DNA of 64,000 bases from Aquisphaera giovannonii. GTDB lineage: Bacteria; Planctomycetota; Planctomycetia; Isosphaerales; Isosphaeraceae. Made by a program: the position numbers and the translations under genes. Of the stretch, positions 56,007 through 64,000 are shown one piece after another. Each line of letters begins with the position of its first letter. The first letter of the stretch is position 1. The notes under the pieces are model-generated. The model was given only the letters and a program-made list of their open reading frames with translations, was not told the DNA's origin and made no database searches. The stretch lies in assembly GCF_008087625.1 (NCBI RefSeq), contig NZ_CP042997.1, positions 9,052,001 to 9,116,000 on the forward strand, given 5' to 3'.

Positions 56007-57326
56007 TCAGCGCTCCGCCCGCGGCGCCGCGGCGACCCGGACGAGCTTCCCGGCCCCGCCGGCCAGCCGGAGCTCGACGCGGGGCCCATTCGCCGGGGCC
56101 CACCGGCCGGTGGCGGCGTCGAAGACCTCCAGCGGCGAGGGGCCCGCCAGGGCGGTCGTCCGCTCGTCCCGGTAGTCCAGGTTCACGACCACGACGTGCG
56201 TGGCGTCCCTGTACGAGTCGTCCTTCGCCCCGGCCGGGCCGAACGAGCCGAGGAGGATGCCCCGGGCGCGATCGCCGGCCTTGAACGGCTCGGGAGGGAT
56301 CGGCGGGGCGAGGCGGAAAGGGCCGTCTTCGGGGAGGGGCACGGCGCCGGGCGGCCTCGGCCCGGCGTGATGGACGGCCAGGGAGCGGAGCGGCTGGAGC
56401 TCGCGGGCGATCGCCACGAACTCGGGATTCAGGGCCCGGAGGGCCCGGTAGCGGGCGGACGGCTTGCCGTCGGGGTCGATCATGCCCCCCTCGTGCGCCG
56501 GGTAGTGGTAGACGTAGTAGGAGATGCCCTGCGCCCCGTAGGCGAGGGTCGTGTACACGAGGAATCGCAGCTCGTCCGGGCCGGGGACGCGCGGGCTCGA
56601 GGGCGAGGCGGCGGCGCCCGGCACCCACGAGCTGGCCTGGACGATGTTCAGGAACGGGATGCCCGCGTCGAGGGCCCGCTTCCGCACGAGGGCCAGGTTG
56701 AGGAAGTAATCCGGCGCGTCGTCGCCCCGGCGGAACTGGTAATGGTCGTAGCTCAGCAGGCCCGGGCGGACCTCCTCCACGAACCGCCGCAGGTGCTCCT
56801 CGTAGGCCGCCAGGATCGGCCCGTCCACCCCGAGCTGCTGGTTGTTGGCGTAGGTGGGCAGGAGGTTGATGTACGCCAGGTGTGCCGGGTCCCGCTCGCG
56901 GAGGAAGGCCACGAGCCTGCCCAGCGCCGGGAAGGCCGAGGCGCCGGGCTCATCCGTGATGTGATAAGCATACATGGCCGGATGCGAGCGGACCCGGTCC
57001 ACGAGCGCCACCAGGGCCTCGCGGCGCGTCGGGTCCGCGAGGGAATCCGGGGAGAGGACCGTCGAGGAGAACAGCCCCCGCAGGCGATGGCGGCGGGCGA
57101 CGTCCAGCTCCTCCGGCCGCGTGCACCAGGCGAGGTTCCAGCCGCCGGCCGCGAGCTGATCGGCCGCGGCGTCGTCGAGCGGCCCGCCCCCCGGAAAGCC
57201 CGGCCCGGCCCAGTAGGCGACGATCGGCTCCCCGACCTTCCACGGCTCCGCGGCGCCCGCGGTCGCGGGCGGAATTGCAAGGATGAAGATCCCGACGAAC
57301 GATGCAAGTCGTTGCTGGCGAACCAT
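56007..57326 (-). CDS. Secreted TIM-barrel glycosidase-like protein of unknown specificity
   Basis: The 439-residue protein begins with a signal peptide (ends PPATAGAA). The remainder resembles a glycoside-hydrolase TIM barrel (AYHITDEPGASAFPALGRL, LSYDHYQFRRGDDAPDYFLN, TTLAYGAQGISYYVYHYP) followed by a beta-strand domain. The Glu in TDEPG is a candidate catalytic residue, but family assignment is not certain. Gene context: the fructan operon is downstream on the same strand with a 179-base gap. Confidence 0.72.
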   Translation of the reverse strand: MVRQQRLASFVGIFILAIPPATAGAAEPWKVGEPIVAYWAGPGFPGGGPLDDAAADQLAAGGWNLAWCTRPEELDVARRHRLRGLFSSTVLSPDSLADPTRREALVALVDRVRSHPAMYAYHITDEPGASAFPALGRLVAFLRERDPAHLAYINLLPTYANNQQLGVDGPILAAYEEHLRRFVEEVRPGLLSYDHYQFRRGDDAPDYFLNLALVRKRALDAGIPFLNIVQASSWVPGAAASPSSPRVPGPDELRFLVYTTLAYGAQGISYYVYHYPAHEGGMIDPDGKPSARYRALRALNPEFVAIARELQPLRSLAVHHAGPRPPGAVPLPEDGPFRLAPPIPPEPFKAGDRARGILLGSFGPAGAKDDSYRDATHVVVVNLDYRDERTTALAGPSPLEVFDAATGRWAPANGPRVELRLAGGAGKLVRVAAAPRAER

Positions 57327-57476
57327 GTGAACCTCCCGGGGCGGGTCATCCGCCGGCCCGGCGCGAGGGTAGCAGGCGCCGGCGGTCGCCGCAACGGCCC
57401 GGTTGGTACGTCAAGTGCATGCTATCCCGGCCCGCGCAGAGCGGTCTGCCCACGCGTCCCCCCCGTCGGAGCGAAC

Positions 57477-58406
57477 ATGGTCCCGAAATCGATGACCTTC
57501 CTGGTCGTCCACGGCAAGGCGGCCAGGCGTGAGGACTTCCGCGAGGCGATTCACACGGTCCGGAATGAGGGGCACCGCATCGAGATCCGCACGGCGGAGG
57601 GGCCCGACGACGCCTTCCGGATCGCCCGCCAGGCGGCGGAATCCGGCGTCCCGACCGTGGCCGCCGGCGGCGGAGCGGGCACGATCAATCGGGTCCTCGC
57701 CGGCGTCCTGGCGGCGGGCCCCGGCGCCGGGAGCCAGGTCGCCTTCGCCGCCATCCCGCTCGGCACGACCAACGACCTCGCCGCCTCGTGCGGCATCCCC
57801 CTCGATCCGACCGAGGCGCTCCGGCTGGCCGCGACCGGCCAGGCGGTCCCGGTGGACGTCGGGCGGGTCAACGGCCGCTGCTTCCTCAACATGACGACCG
57901 GCGGCTTCGGCGCGGCGTGCACTCCCGGCACCCCGCAGGAGGCGAAGGCGACCCTGGGCCGGGCCGCCTCCCTGCTGACCGCCCTGCCCCACTTCGACAG
58001 CATCCGCCCCGCCCGCGGCAAGCTGTCCGGGCCGGGGCTGGACTGGGAGGGCGAGTTCCTCGCCCTGGCCGTCGGCAACGGCCGCCAGGCCGGCGGCGGC
58101 CACCACCTCTGCCCCGACGCCCTCATCGACGACGGAGTGCTCGACGTCCTCATCCTATCCCACGTGCCCTCCGTCGAAATCCACCGACAGCTCCGCACCC
58201 TGCTCCACGGCGATCCTTCCGCCTCATCGCACGCCCTCGTCGCCACTCGAGTGCCCTCATTCCGGGTCGAGTCCGCCGAGCCCATGCACATCAACCTGGA
58301 CGGAGAGCCGGTGGAGGGCACCCGATTCGAGTTCGACGTCCTGCCCGGGCGTATCCTGATGAGACTCCCGCTAGCATGCACCCTCCTTGTGCGACGGGCC
58401 GGATGA
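57477..58406 (+). CDS. YegS/DAGK-type lipid kinase with altered GGDGT motif
   Basis: The 309-residue protein is close to E. coli YegS along its length: NGRQAGGGHHLCPDALIDDG, IPLGTTNDLAASCGIP, and NMTTGGFGAACTPGTPQ are all recognisable. YegS phosphorylates phosphatidylglycerol. The nucleotide-binding loop in this protein reads GGGAGTIN where YegS has GGGDGTIN, so the Asp is replaced by Ala67. The effect on activity is uncertain. The start ATG at 57477 follows a CGGAGCG site. Confidence 0.85.
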   Translation: MVPKSMTFLVVHGKAARREDFREAIHTVRNEGHRIEIRTAEGPDDAFRIARQAAESGVPTVAAGGGAGTINRVLAGVLAAGPGAGSQVAFAAIPLGTTNDLAASCGIPLDPTEALRLAATGQAVPVDVGRVNGRCFLNMTTGGFGAACTPGTPQEAKATLGRAASLLTALPHFDSIRPARGKLSGPGLDWEGEFLALAVGNGRQAGGGHHLCPDALIDDGVLDVLILSHVPSVEIHRQLRTLLHGDPSASSHALVATRVPSFRVESAEPMHINLDGEPVEGTRFEFDVLPGRILMRLPLACTLLVRRAG

Positions 58407-58737
58407 AGGGACGGCATCCCGGAGGAATCTCATCAGGCCGCCTATTCGGGCCAGCATGTGGCGTCACCGAGTGGCAATCGGCTTGCGTCCGGACGACGAC
58501 CTGGGAGCTTCCGACGTTGCAAGCCCATGATCGGGCAGACGATCAGCCGCACAAAGGCCGACCGGCCGGTTCCCATGCGGGGGCCTGAGAGTGTGTTCCT
58601 CAGGCAACGCTTCCTGCAATCCCTCTCAATAAGGCGAGCCGATCCCGGTTCTCCCCCTTACGAAGGGGGAGTTAGAGGGAGTGTATTGATCCGGGCCGGG
58701 GCGATCGAAATTACCCCATGTGTCCCCCTTCGTAAGG

Positions 58738-58920
58738 CCATGCTTTACCCACAAGTCGCAAGCTCTTTCCGGCCGGGCCCTTGCGAGGTCGCATCGGAGT
58801 AGGGTGGGTCAGCCGACGGAGTCGGCGCAACCCACCGAAATGCGGTGGGTTGCGCCTCGCGAGCTCGGCTGACCCACCCTACCCGGGAGCCCGCACGTTC
58901 GACTTGTGGGTAAAGCATAG
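58738..58920. mobile_element. 183-bp MITE-like element with 21-bp inverted ends and 10-bp target duplication
   Basis: The ends ATGCTTTACCCACAAGTCG (58740-58758) and its exact complement (58900-58918) extend to 21 bases with one mismatch (58738-58758, 58900-58920). The 10-base sequence CTTCGTAAGG flanks it on both sides as a direct repeat (58728-58737 and 58921-58930), as expected of a target-site duplication. The interior is itself a nested palindrome (58800-58881) built of TAGGGTGGGTCAGCCGA and GCGCAACCCACCG arms. There is no coding capacity. Confidence 0.78.
58800..58881. repeat. Inner palindrome within the MITE
   Basis: TAGGGTGGGTCAGCCGA (58800-58816) pairs exactly with 58865-58881, and GCGCAACCCACCG (58825-58837) with 58843-58855. 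Together they form one near-continuous long hairpin. Confidence 0.85.
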
Positions 58921-59332
58921 CTTCGTAAGGAGGGGAAGCGGATCCGTCCCTCTGCGAGAACTGGGGCACTCCGAGGGACTCCAGGGGTCCTCGGCGCGGA
59001 TTCATGGACAGGCGCCGAATCGGGAGCTTGGCATGCTCAAAGGGCCGGCCTCGGGGCATCGGGGAGGTTGAACCGACCGACTCTCGTGCCTTCGTCAAAC
59101 CTCCCCCGGCGCGTCGGGAGAAGAGGGGCTGGGTCTGGGGGATTCCCCGTAGCCTCACTCCGTCGGCCTTGCGATCCGACTTGACAGGCCCGGAAATCTC
59201 CGTAGGCTACGACCCTTGAGAAAATGGACTTCCAAGACGGACCCGGGAACTCGGGCCGATCCGGCGACGCGACCCTCCCGCGCTCTTCTTCCGGGATCGT
59301 GCCAAGCCACCTCAGCCTCGGATGAGGGCGCC

Positions 59333-60769
59333 ATGGATCGACGCATCCTCGTGGTGGATGATAGCGAGCTAATTGGACAGCAGCTTTCGCAGCTCCTGAC
59401 CGTACCGGGCCGTGAAGTGACCGTGGCCCACGACGGCACGACGGCGCTGGAGTGGCTCGTCGAGCGGCCGTACTCGCTCGTGCTGACCGACCTCCGCCTG
59501 CCGGGGATAAGCGGCCTCGAGCTGATCCACGAGATCCGCCGCCGCGACCTCCCGGTGACGATCATCGTCCTGACCGGCCATCCCAGCGTGGAGGCCGCGG
59601 TCGAGGCGATGAAGCTGGGCGCGTACGACTTCCTCCAGAAGCCGATCGACACCCTCCGGCTGGAGTTGCTGGTCAATCAGGCGCTCGAGGACCGCCAGCT
59701 CCTGGACCAGGTGGCCGACCTCCGCAACCGGCTCCGCAAGCGGGACGCGTACCACAACCTCCTGGGCCGGAGCCGGAGGATGATGGACGTCTTCGCCCGG
59801 GTGGAGCGGGTCGCCTCGTCCGACTGCACCGTGCTGGTCACCGGCGAGACCGGCACGGGCAAGGAGCTGGTCGCCCAGGCGATCCACTACAGCGACGTCA
59901 CCCGCAGCGGCAAGCTCGAGGCCGTGAACTGCGCCGCGCTCCCCGAGCACCTGATGGAGAGCGAGCTGTTCGGCCACGAGCGGGGCGCCTTCACCGGCGC
60001 CGACCGGCAGAAGAAGGGGCGATTCGAGCTGGCCCAGGGCGGCACGCTGTTCCTGGACGAGATCGGCGAGATGCCGCTGGCCATGCAGGCCAAGCTCCTG
60101 CGGGTCCTCCAGGAGCGGGCCTTCGAGCGCGTGGGGGGCACCGAGCCGATCCCGACGAGCTGCCGCGTGGTCGCCGCGACGAACATGAACCTGGTGGAGG
60201 CCGTGGCCGAGGGCCGGTTCCGCGAGGACCTCTTCTACCGGCTGAACGTGGTCTCCATCGACCTGCCGCCGCTCCGCGAGCGGCTCGACGACGTGCCGCT
60301 GCTGGTGAACCACTTCCTCCGGAAGCTGGTCGAGCGCGGGCTGCCGGAGCGCACGGTCGCCCGCGACGCGCTCAGCCGGCTGGCCCGATACGACTGGCCG
60401 GGGAACGTCCGGGAGCTGGAGCACGTCATCGAGCAGTGCGTCGTCACGACGCCCGGCTCCGTGATCGCCGCCGAGAACCTGCCGCCCCACATCGTGCCCC
60501 TCCACGAGGAGCCGTTCAGCCTCGAGTTCGACCACTCCCGCGAGCTCATGGAGCTCACCGACGAGTTCACCCAGCGGATCGAGCGGGCCTACCTCGTCCG
60601 GGTCCTGGAGAAGTACCACGGGCGGATCGACCGCTGCGCCAGCCACTGCGGGCTGTCGCGGCGGAGCATCAGCGAGAAGCTCCGGCGTTACCAGATCGAC
60701 AAGAGCGACTTCAAGCCGCACGTCCGGGGCTCCGCCGCCGGCAAGCGGCTCGCCTACACGGCCGAATGA
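59333..60769 (+). CDS. Sigma-54-dependent NtrC-type response regulator
   Basis: The 478-residue protein has an N-terminal receiver (phospho-Asp53 in LVLTDLRLP; Lys in FLQKPID), an AAA+ domain with Walker A GETGTGKE (171-178), the sigma-54 contact loop GAFTGA (218-223) and FLDEIGEMP, and a Fis-type helix-turn-helix ([22 protein letters not shown]). It activates transcription with RNA polymerase sigma-54. The kinase partner is not encoded next to it. The ATG at 59333 is preceded by GGATGAGGG. Frame open upstream to 59216 is repeat DNA. Confidence 0.93.
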   Translation: MDRRILVVDDSELIGQQLSQLLTVPGREVTVAHDGTTALEWLVERPYSLVLTDLRLPGISGLELIHEIRRRDLPVTIIVLTGHPSVEAAVEAMKLGAYDFLQKPIDTLRLELLVNQALEDRQLLDQVADLRNRLRKRDAYHNLLGRSRRMMDVFARVERVASSDCTVLVTGETGTGKELVAQAIHYSDVTRSGKLEAVNCAALPEHLMESELFGHERGAFTGADRQKKGRFELAQGGTLFLDEIGEMPLAMQAKLLRVLQERAFERVGGTEPIPTSCRVVAATNMNLVEAVAEGRFREDLFYRLNVVSIDLPPLRERLDDVPLLVNHFLRKLVERGLPERTVARDALSRLARYDWPGNVRELEHVIEQCVVTTPGSVIAAENLPPHIVPLHEEPFSLEFDHSRELMELTDEFTQRIERAYLVRVLEKYHGRIDRCASHCGLSRRSISEKLRRYQIDKSDFKPHVRGSAAGKRLAYTAE

Positions 60770-60914
60770 CCCGGGCTCGCCCCGCCGACTTCCGCTTATG
60801 CCCGCGGGCTCGTCCCCTATCCCGGGGGTCATGATACAATCGTGGCCGCTTCGGGCGGCGCGATGGCCCTTGGGAGGGCCGCCCGCCGCCGCGCCTGCCT
60901 CGGGAGAGACGGCC

Positions 60915-61808
60915 TTGGCCATTTTGCGCGCCTGGTTCGCGGGCCGGCACGGGATCGTGCCCGCGCGGATGCTGTTCGTGCCCGCCTTCTTCTTCGTCGT
61001 CGTCGCCGACGCCCGCCCGGCCCGGGGCCAGTCCGCCGACCTGGACACGCAGCTGATGCTCGCGACGGTCAAGGTCGCCGACCCGGAGGCCACGGGGACC
61101 GGCTTCCTCCTGAGCCGCCCCTCGCCGCGGGACGCCAAGGTCGCGCAGTTCCTCCTCGTCACGGCCGAGCACACCCTGGCGCGGACCAAGGGGGAGGAGG
61201 TCACGCTCTTCTTCCACCGCCGGAAGGCCGACGGCACCTACGAGAAGGCACCCGCCAAGGTCCGCGTCCGGCAGGAGGGGAAGGTCCTCTGGAAGAAGCA
61301 CCCGGACCTCGACGTCGGCGTGCTCCCGGTCGTCCCCCCCGCCGACGCCGCCCCGCCGGCCGTCCCCGTGGACCTCCTCGCCTCCGACGCCGACCTCGAG
61401 AAATACGAGATCCACCCCGGCGACCCCGTCCGCTGCGTCGGATTCCCCCACCCCAACCAGTTCGAGCCCAGCGAGGCCGGCTTCGGCATCGTCCGCGCCG
61501 GCTGCATCGCCGGCTTCCCCCTGCTGCCCACCAGGTCGACGCGGACCTTCCTCGTGGACCTGAACACCTTCGAGGGGGACAGCGGCGCGCCGGTGTACCT
61601 CGTGGACCTCCAGCGGCCCCTCCAGGCCCGGCCGGAGCTCGCCCGCGTCCGCCTGATCCTCGGCCTGATGGTCGGCCAGCACTTCCTGGACGAGGAGTTC
61701 AAGGCCATCTACCAGACCAGCAAGTTCCGCCACCGGATGGGCTTCGGCATCGCCGTCCACGCCACCGCCATCCGCGAGGCGGTCGAGATGCTCGACGCGA
61801 AGCCGTGA
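60915..61808 (+). CDS. Secreted trypsin-like serine protease
   Basis: The protein (~297 residues) has the chymotrypsin-fold triad pattern: His in LVTAEHTLA, Asp in HPDLDVGVL and Ser in FEGDSGAPVY. A signal peptide or N-terminal membrane anchor (MLFVPAFFFVVVADA) leads it, so it is exported. The start is uncertain: TTG at 60915 has GGGAGAG upstream and gives a positive n-region, ATG at 60969 has no ribosome site, and ATG at 60831 is also in frame. The last 97 bases are repeated 911 bases downstream. Confidence 0.8.
   Translation: MAILRAWFAGRHGIVPARMLFVPAFFFVVVADARPARGQSADLDTQLMLATVKVADPEATGTGFLLSRPSPRDAKVAQFLLVTAEHTLARTKGEEVTLFFHRRKADGTYEKAPAKVRVRQEGKVLWKKHPDLDVGVLPVVPPADAAPPAVPVDLLASDADLEKYEIHPGDPVRCVGFPHPNQFEPSEAGFGIVRAGCIAGFPLLPTRSTRTFLVDLNTFEGDSGAPVYLVDLQRPLQARPELARVRLILGLMVGQHFLDEEFKAIYQTSKFRHRMGFGIAVHATAIREAVEMLDAKP
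61712..61808 (+). repeat. 97-bp direct repeat, copy A (3' end of protease gene)
   Basis: The sequence ends with the protease stop codon. It recurs at 62623-62719 with three mismatches (about 97 percent identity). The two copies bracket the DUF433/DUF5615 pair. Confidence 0.93.
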
Positions 61809-61873
61809 CGGCAGCCGGCTTGACGGGACTCGGGCGATTGTCGGGTCGTTCCCCGCTCCCTTACAATCAAGGC

Positions 61874-62281
61874 ATGGAACCCACCGCCCTCCACACGACA
61901 GGCGTCTCGACACAGCCGCCCCATGGCGCCGGGCCCGGACATCCCGTGGACCGCGTCCGGATCGTCTGCACGCCGGGCGTCTGCGGCGGCCGTCCGCGCA
62001 TCGACGGCCATCGCATCCAGGTGGAGGACGTGGCGATCTGGCATGAGCGCCTGGGCATGAGCCCCGGCGAGATCGTCTCGGAATACCCCTCGATCACGCT
62101 TTCCGACGTCCATGCCGCTCTGGCCTACTACCACGAGCACCGGGCGCGAATCGACGCCGACATCGAGGCCGCGACGCGGTACGCCGAGGAGATGAGGGCC
62201 GATGCCGGGCCTTCGCTGGTCCAGGGAAAGCTCCGGCAGAGGACGGCCGATGGCCCGAACGATCCGCTTCCACCTGGATGA
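61874..62281 (+). CDS. DUF433 family antitoxin
   Basis: The 135-residue protein has the DUF433 core RIVCTPGVCGGRPRIDGHRIQVEDVAIWHERLGMSPGEIVSEYPSITLSDVHAALAYY, a homeodomain-like helix-turn-helix used by VapB-type antitoxins paired with DUF5615 toxins. The N-terminus carries about 30 extra residues of low complexity. The toxin gene overlaps its 3' end. It would repress its operon and block the toxin. Confidence 0.87.
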   Translation: MEPTALHTTGVSTQPPHGAGPGHPVDRVRIVCTPGVCGGRPRIDGHRIQVEDVAIWHERLGMSPGEIVSEYPSITLSDVHAALAYYHEHRARIDADIEAATRYAEEMRADAGPSLVQGKLRQRTADGPNDPLPPG

Positions 62282-62585
62282 GAACTGCGCGGGGGCCATC
62301 GCCGCGGGATTGAGGCGCCTCGACATCGACGTCACGACCACTCCAGAGGCCGGCCTCATGGGCGCCGTCGATGAGCAGCAACTCGCATTCGCCCTCTCGG
62401 AAGGTCGCGTTTTCTTCACCCAGGATCAGGACTTCCTCGGCCTCGATGCAAACGGCGTCGCTCACGCCGGGATCGCCTATTGCATCAAGGGTAGCCGAAC
62501 CGTCGGGCAGATCGTGCAGGGGCTCATACTCATCTGGGAAGTCTGCGAACCCGAGGAAATGGCCGGACGAGTCGAGTACCTTTGA
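62250..62585 (+). CDS. DUF5615 family PIN-like toxin
   Basis: The 111-residue protein has the PIN-like core: FHLDENCAGAIAAGLRRLDIDV (Asp), EGRVFFTQDQDFLGLDANG (Asp). It is the usual partner of DUF433 antitoxins and is predicted to be a ribonuclease. The start ATG at 62250 lies inside the antitoxin gene (32-base overlap); the earlier in-frame ATG at 62202 has no homology. Toxin and antitoxin are thus coupled. Confidence 0.86.
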   Translation: MARTIRFHLDENCAGAIAAGLRRLDIDVTTTPEAGLMGAVDEQQLAFALSEGRVFFTQDQDFLGLDANGVAHAGIAYCIKGSRTVGQIVQGLILIWEVCEPEEMAGRVEYL

Positions 62586-62622
62586 CACGGGTCGCGCGTC
62601 GTCGAGGAAGGTGGGCCATCGA

Positions 62623-62719
62623 CCAGGCCAGCACGTTCCGCCACCGGATGGGCTTCGGCATCGCCGTCCACGCCACCGCCATCCGCGAGGCGGTCGAGAT
62701 GCTCGACGCGAGGCCGTGA
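62623..62719 (+). pseudogene. 97-bp direct repeat, copy B: remnant of the protease 3' end
   Basis: The sequence repeats the last 97 bases of the protease gene, including its stop codon, with three mismatches. It has no start or upstream coding part, so it is a fragment. It forms the right border of the segment carrying the toxin-antitoxin pair. Confidence 0.88.
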
Positions 62720-62737
62720 GACCGAGGGGAGGATGAG

Positions 62738-63169
62738 ATGGGAGGAACATCTCCGGGGTTCGGCCCTCCGGAGGCGCTCCGGCAGGCGAGGCGGGGCCAC
62801 GTCCCCGTCCGGGTCCTGTGCGCCGTCTGCTTCACCGCCGCGGCCTTCTTCTGTTCGGGCGTCGAATTGGCCTACTCGGCTTTCGCCCCCCTCGACCAGG
62901 CGTTCATGCGGGACCTCTCCGAATCCTACGACCGGCCGAACGACCCGTGCGTCCAGGCGATGGGGCGGAAGGTCCGTGAGTACAGGGCCCTCGCCGGGCG
63001 AGCCGCTCGTTTCGCGCAGAACACCTGCCTCTGGGCATCGGGCGTACTGGCCGGGGCGGGGGTGCTCGGCATGGTCATCGGCTATCATTTCACCCGCATC
63101 AAGATCGAGCTCCAGCCCGATCCCGCGGCCAAGGGACAGAGCACGGGGATCGATCCGGAGCTGGCCTGA
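62738..63169 (+). CDS. Small two-helix membrane protein, unknown function
   Basis: The 143-residue protein has two membrane helices (about 23-44, LCAVCFTAAAFFCSGVELAYSA, and 97-115, CLWASGVLAGAGVLGMVIGY) around a hydrophilic loop with a possible Cys pair. A GAGGGGAGGATGAG leader precedes the ATG. It lies between the protease remnant and an opposite-strand Ser/Thr kinase. No family was recognised. Confidence 0.7.
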   Translation: MGGTSPGFGPPEALRQARRGHVPVRVLCAVCFTAAAFFCSGVELAYSAFAPLDQAFMRDLSESYDRPNDPCVQAMGRKVREYRALAGRAARFAQNTCLWASGVLAGAGVLGMVIGYHFTRIKIELQPDPAAKGQSTGIDPELA

Positions 63170-63182
63170 GCCGGACCCTGGT

Positions 63183-64000
63183 TCATCGCCCCGCGGAGGG
63201 GTGCGGGTCGCGCGTCTCGGGGCCCGGGCGGTGGGCCCGCCACCATTCGGAGGCCCGTTCGAAGTCCCACTCGGCGGCGCACGGGCACGCGGCGAGGTGC
63301 CGGTCCAGCGTGGTGGCGTCGGGGAAGCGGTCGGCCGGAGACTTGGCCAGGCATCGGAGGACCACGCGCTCCAGGTCCGGGGGAAGGTCCGGCCGATATC
63401 GTGAAGGCGGATCGACGTCGTCGCGGGCCGCGGCGATCATGACCGACATCGCGGTCGGGCCGGCGAAGGGGGCCCGGCCGCAGAGGAGGAAATACGCGAC
63501 GGCGCCGAGGCCGTAGAGGTCGGTGCGGGCGTCGGGCCGGACGGCCCCGGCGATCTGCTCCGGGGCCATGTACTGCGGCGAGCCGGCGATGTTGCCTTCC
63601 CGGCTGATCTCGGCCAGGCCCGGCTCGGGCGGGGGCAGGACGAGGCCGAAGTCCAGGACTTTCGCGAAGTCGTGCAGGTTGCCGCGGCGGGCGGCGAAGA
63701 TGTTGGCCGGCTTGAGGTCGCGATGGACGAGCCCGGCGGCGTGCGCCTCGGCGAGCGCGCCGCAGGCCTGGCGCAGCAGGAAGACGACCCGCCCGGGCGG
63801 CAAGGGCCCGTGGCGGGCCACCAGGTCGGCCAGGTTCATGCCGTCCAGCAGCTCCATCACGTAGTAGAACGTGCCGTCCTCGGTCCTGCCGTAGTCGTAG
63901 ATCTCCACCGTGTTCGGGTGCGAGAGCCGGGCCGTCGTGCGGACCTCGCGCTCGAACCGCGACATGGCCTTGGGGTCGGTCGCCCGGTCCGGCGCGATCA
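63183..64000 (-). CDS. Serine/threonine protein kinase, C-terminal part (5' end outside window)
   Basis: The ~272 visible residues start inside the N-lobe at the right edge (KAMSRFEREVRTTARLSHPNTVEIYDYG) and hold the catalytic loop VHRDLKPANIF, the DFG in KVLDFGLVL and the APEQ motif in SPQYMAPEQIAG. This is the Hanks-type kinase family abundant in planctomycetes. The part C-terminal to the kinase is short (about 45 residues) and has no membrane helix, so it is likely cytoplasmic. The gene continues beyond the window; the frame is open to its end. Confidence 0.9.
   Translation of the reverse strand, partial: IAPDRATDPKAMSRFEREVRTTARLSHPNTVEIYDYGRTEDGTFYYVMELLDGMNLADLVARHGPLPPGRVVFLLRQACGALAEAHAAGLVHRDLKPANIFAARRGNLHDFAKVLDFGLVLPPPEPGLAEISREGNIAGSPQYMAPEQIAGAVRPDARTDLYGLGAVAYFLLCGRAPFAGPTAMSVMIAAARDDVDPPSRYRPDLPPDLERVVLRCLAKSPADRFPDATTLDRHLAACPCAAEWDFERASEWWRAHRPGPETRDPHPSAGR

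Larger units (their letters stand above)
58650..58937. repeat. Older palindrome interrupted by the MITE
   Basis: TCTCCCCCTTACGAAGGGGG (about 58650-58670) is matched by an inverted copy split into two parts, 58723-58737 and 58931-58937. Removing the inserted element and one copy of the 10-base duplication restores CCCCCTTCGTAAGGAGGGG. Confidence 0.7.
58407..59332. other. 926-bp repeat-rich intergenic region, no gene
   Basis: No protein family is visible in any frame. The section 58650-58937 holds a palindrome split by a MITE-like insertion (separate entry). The section 58938-59332 includes short inverted pieces (GGGGAGGTTGAAC / GTCAAACCTCCCC around 59062-59107) and leads into the regulator gene. 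Short open frames here are repeats read in frame. Confidence 0.6.

Noticed and set aside
58938-59215. A small gene upstream of the NtrC-type regulator
   Set aside because: Open frames here are short, start in or near repeats and have no motif.
62581-62737. A second small protease gene after the toxin
   Set aside because: It is only the 97-bp copied gene end with no start or catalytic part, so it is listed as a remnant.

Overview
The window is 64 kb of very GC-rich bacterial chromosome. The gene families point to a planctomycete, probably of the Isosphaeraceae/Gemmatales side. The clues are an ECF sigma factor fused to a transmembrane segment and exported beta-sandwich domains, a eukaryote-like Ser/Thr kinase, tandem STAS proteins, many dispersed palindromes, and housekeeping genes scattered outside the usual operons. 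The placement is an inference from gene content. No rRNA, tRNA or CRISPR array was recognised.

Layout: (1) 1-13.7 kb holds the C-terminal part of a GH57 glucanotransferase, a DUF58 protein with a small membrane partner, an alpha/beta hydrolase, ribonuclease D and a sugar isomerase, a CvpA-like protein, a large membrane protein, prfB (with a CTT TGA C frameshift site), a hicBA toxin-antitoxin pair and gluQRS. (2) 13.8-20.3 kb holds mutS, two STAS proteins, queF, a SAM hydrolase and a Pro-rich membrane protein. (3) 20.4-27 kb holds the sigma-factor fusion, a cluster of small toxin-antitoxin-like genes, a TPR protein, an M20 amidohydrolase and a DSD1-type PLP enzyme. (4) 27.1-38.4 kb is one long co-directional cluster: CheW, a receptor without sensor domain, a hybrid CheA, a PatA-like regulator, two coiled-coil proteins, a formylglycine-generating-enzyme-like protein, a zinc-ribbon GTPase and a protein resembling the N-terminal domain of GTPase-associated protein 1. 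No CheR, CheB or flagellar gene is present. This is the best candidate here for an undescribed system: a chemosensory input coupled to a GTPase module. (5) 38.5-46.1 kb, reverse strand, holds a three-gene ABC exporter and a gyrB/gyrA-type pair separated by an AT-rich palindrome. (6) 46.5-58.4 kb holds a glycerol-1-phosphate dehydrogenase, a GH13 branching-type enzyme, a reverse-strand fructan/sucrose operon (fructokinase, sugar porter, GH32), a secreted glycosidase-like protein and a YegS-like lipid kinase with an altered GGDGT motif. (7) 58.4-64 kb holds a nested MITE-like insertion, an NtrC-type regulator, a trypsin-like secreted protease, a DUF433/DUF5615 toxin-antitoxin pair flanked by a 97-bp direct repeat, a small membrane protein and the 3' part of a Ser/Thr kinase gene.

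Functional themes are alpha-glucan and fructan metabolism, translation and tRNA maintenance (prfB, gluQRS, queF), DNA topology and repair, and signal transduction. Palindromic repeats are unusually prominent. Several families sit between genes, and some are read into the ends or linkers of proteins.
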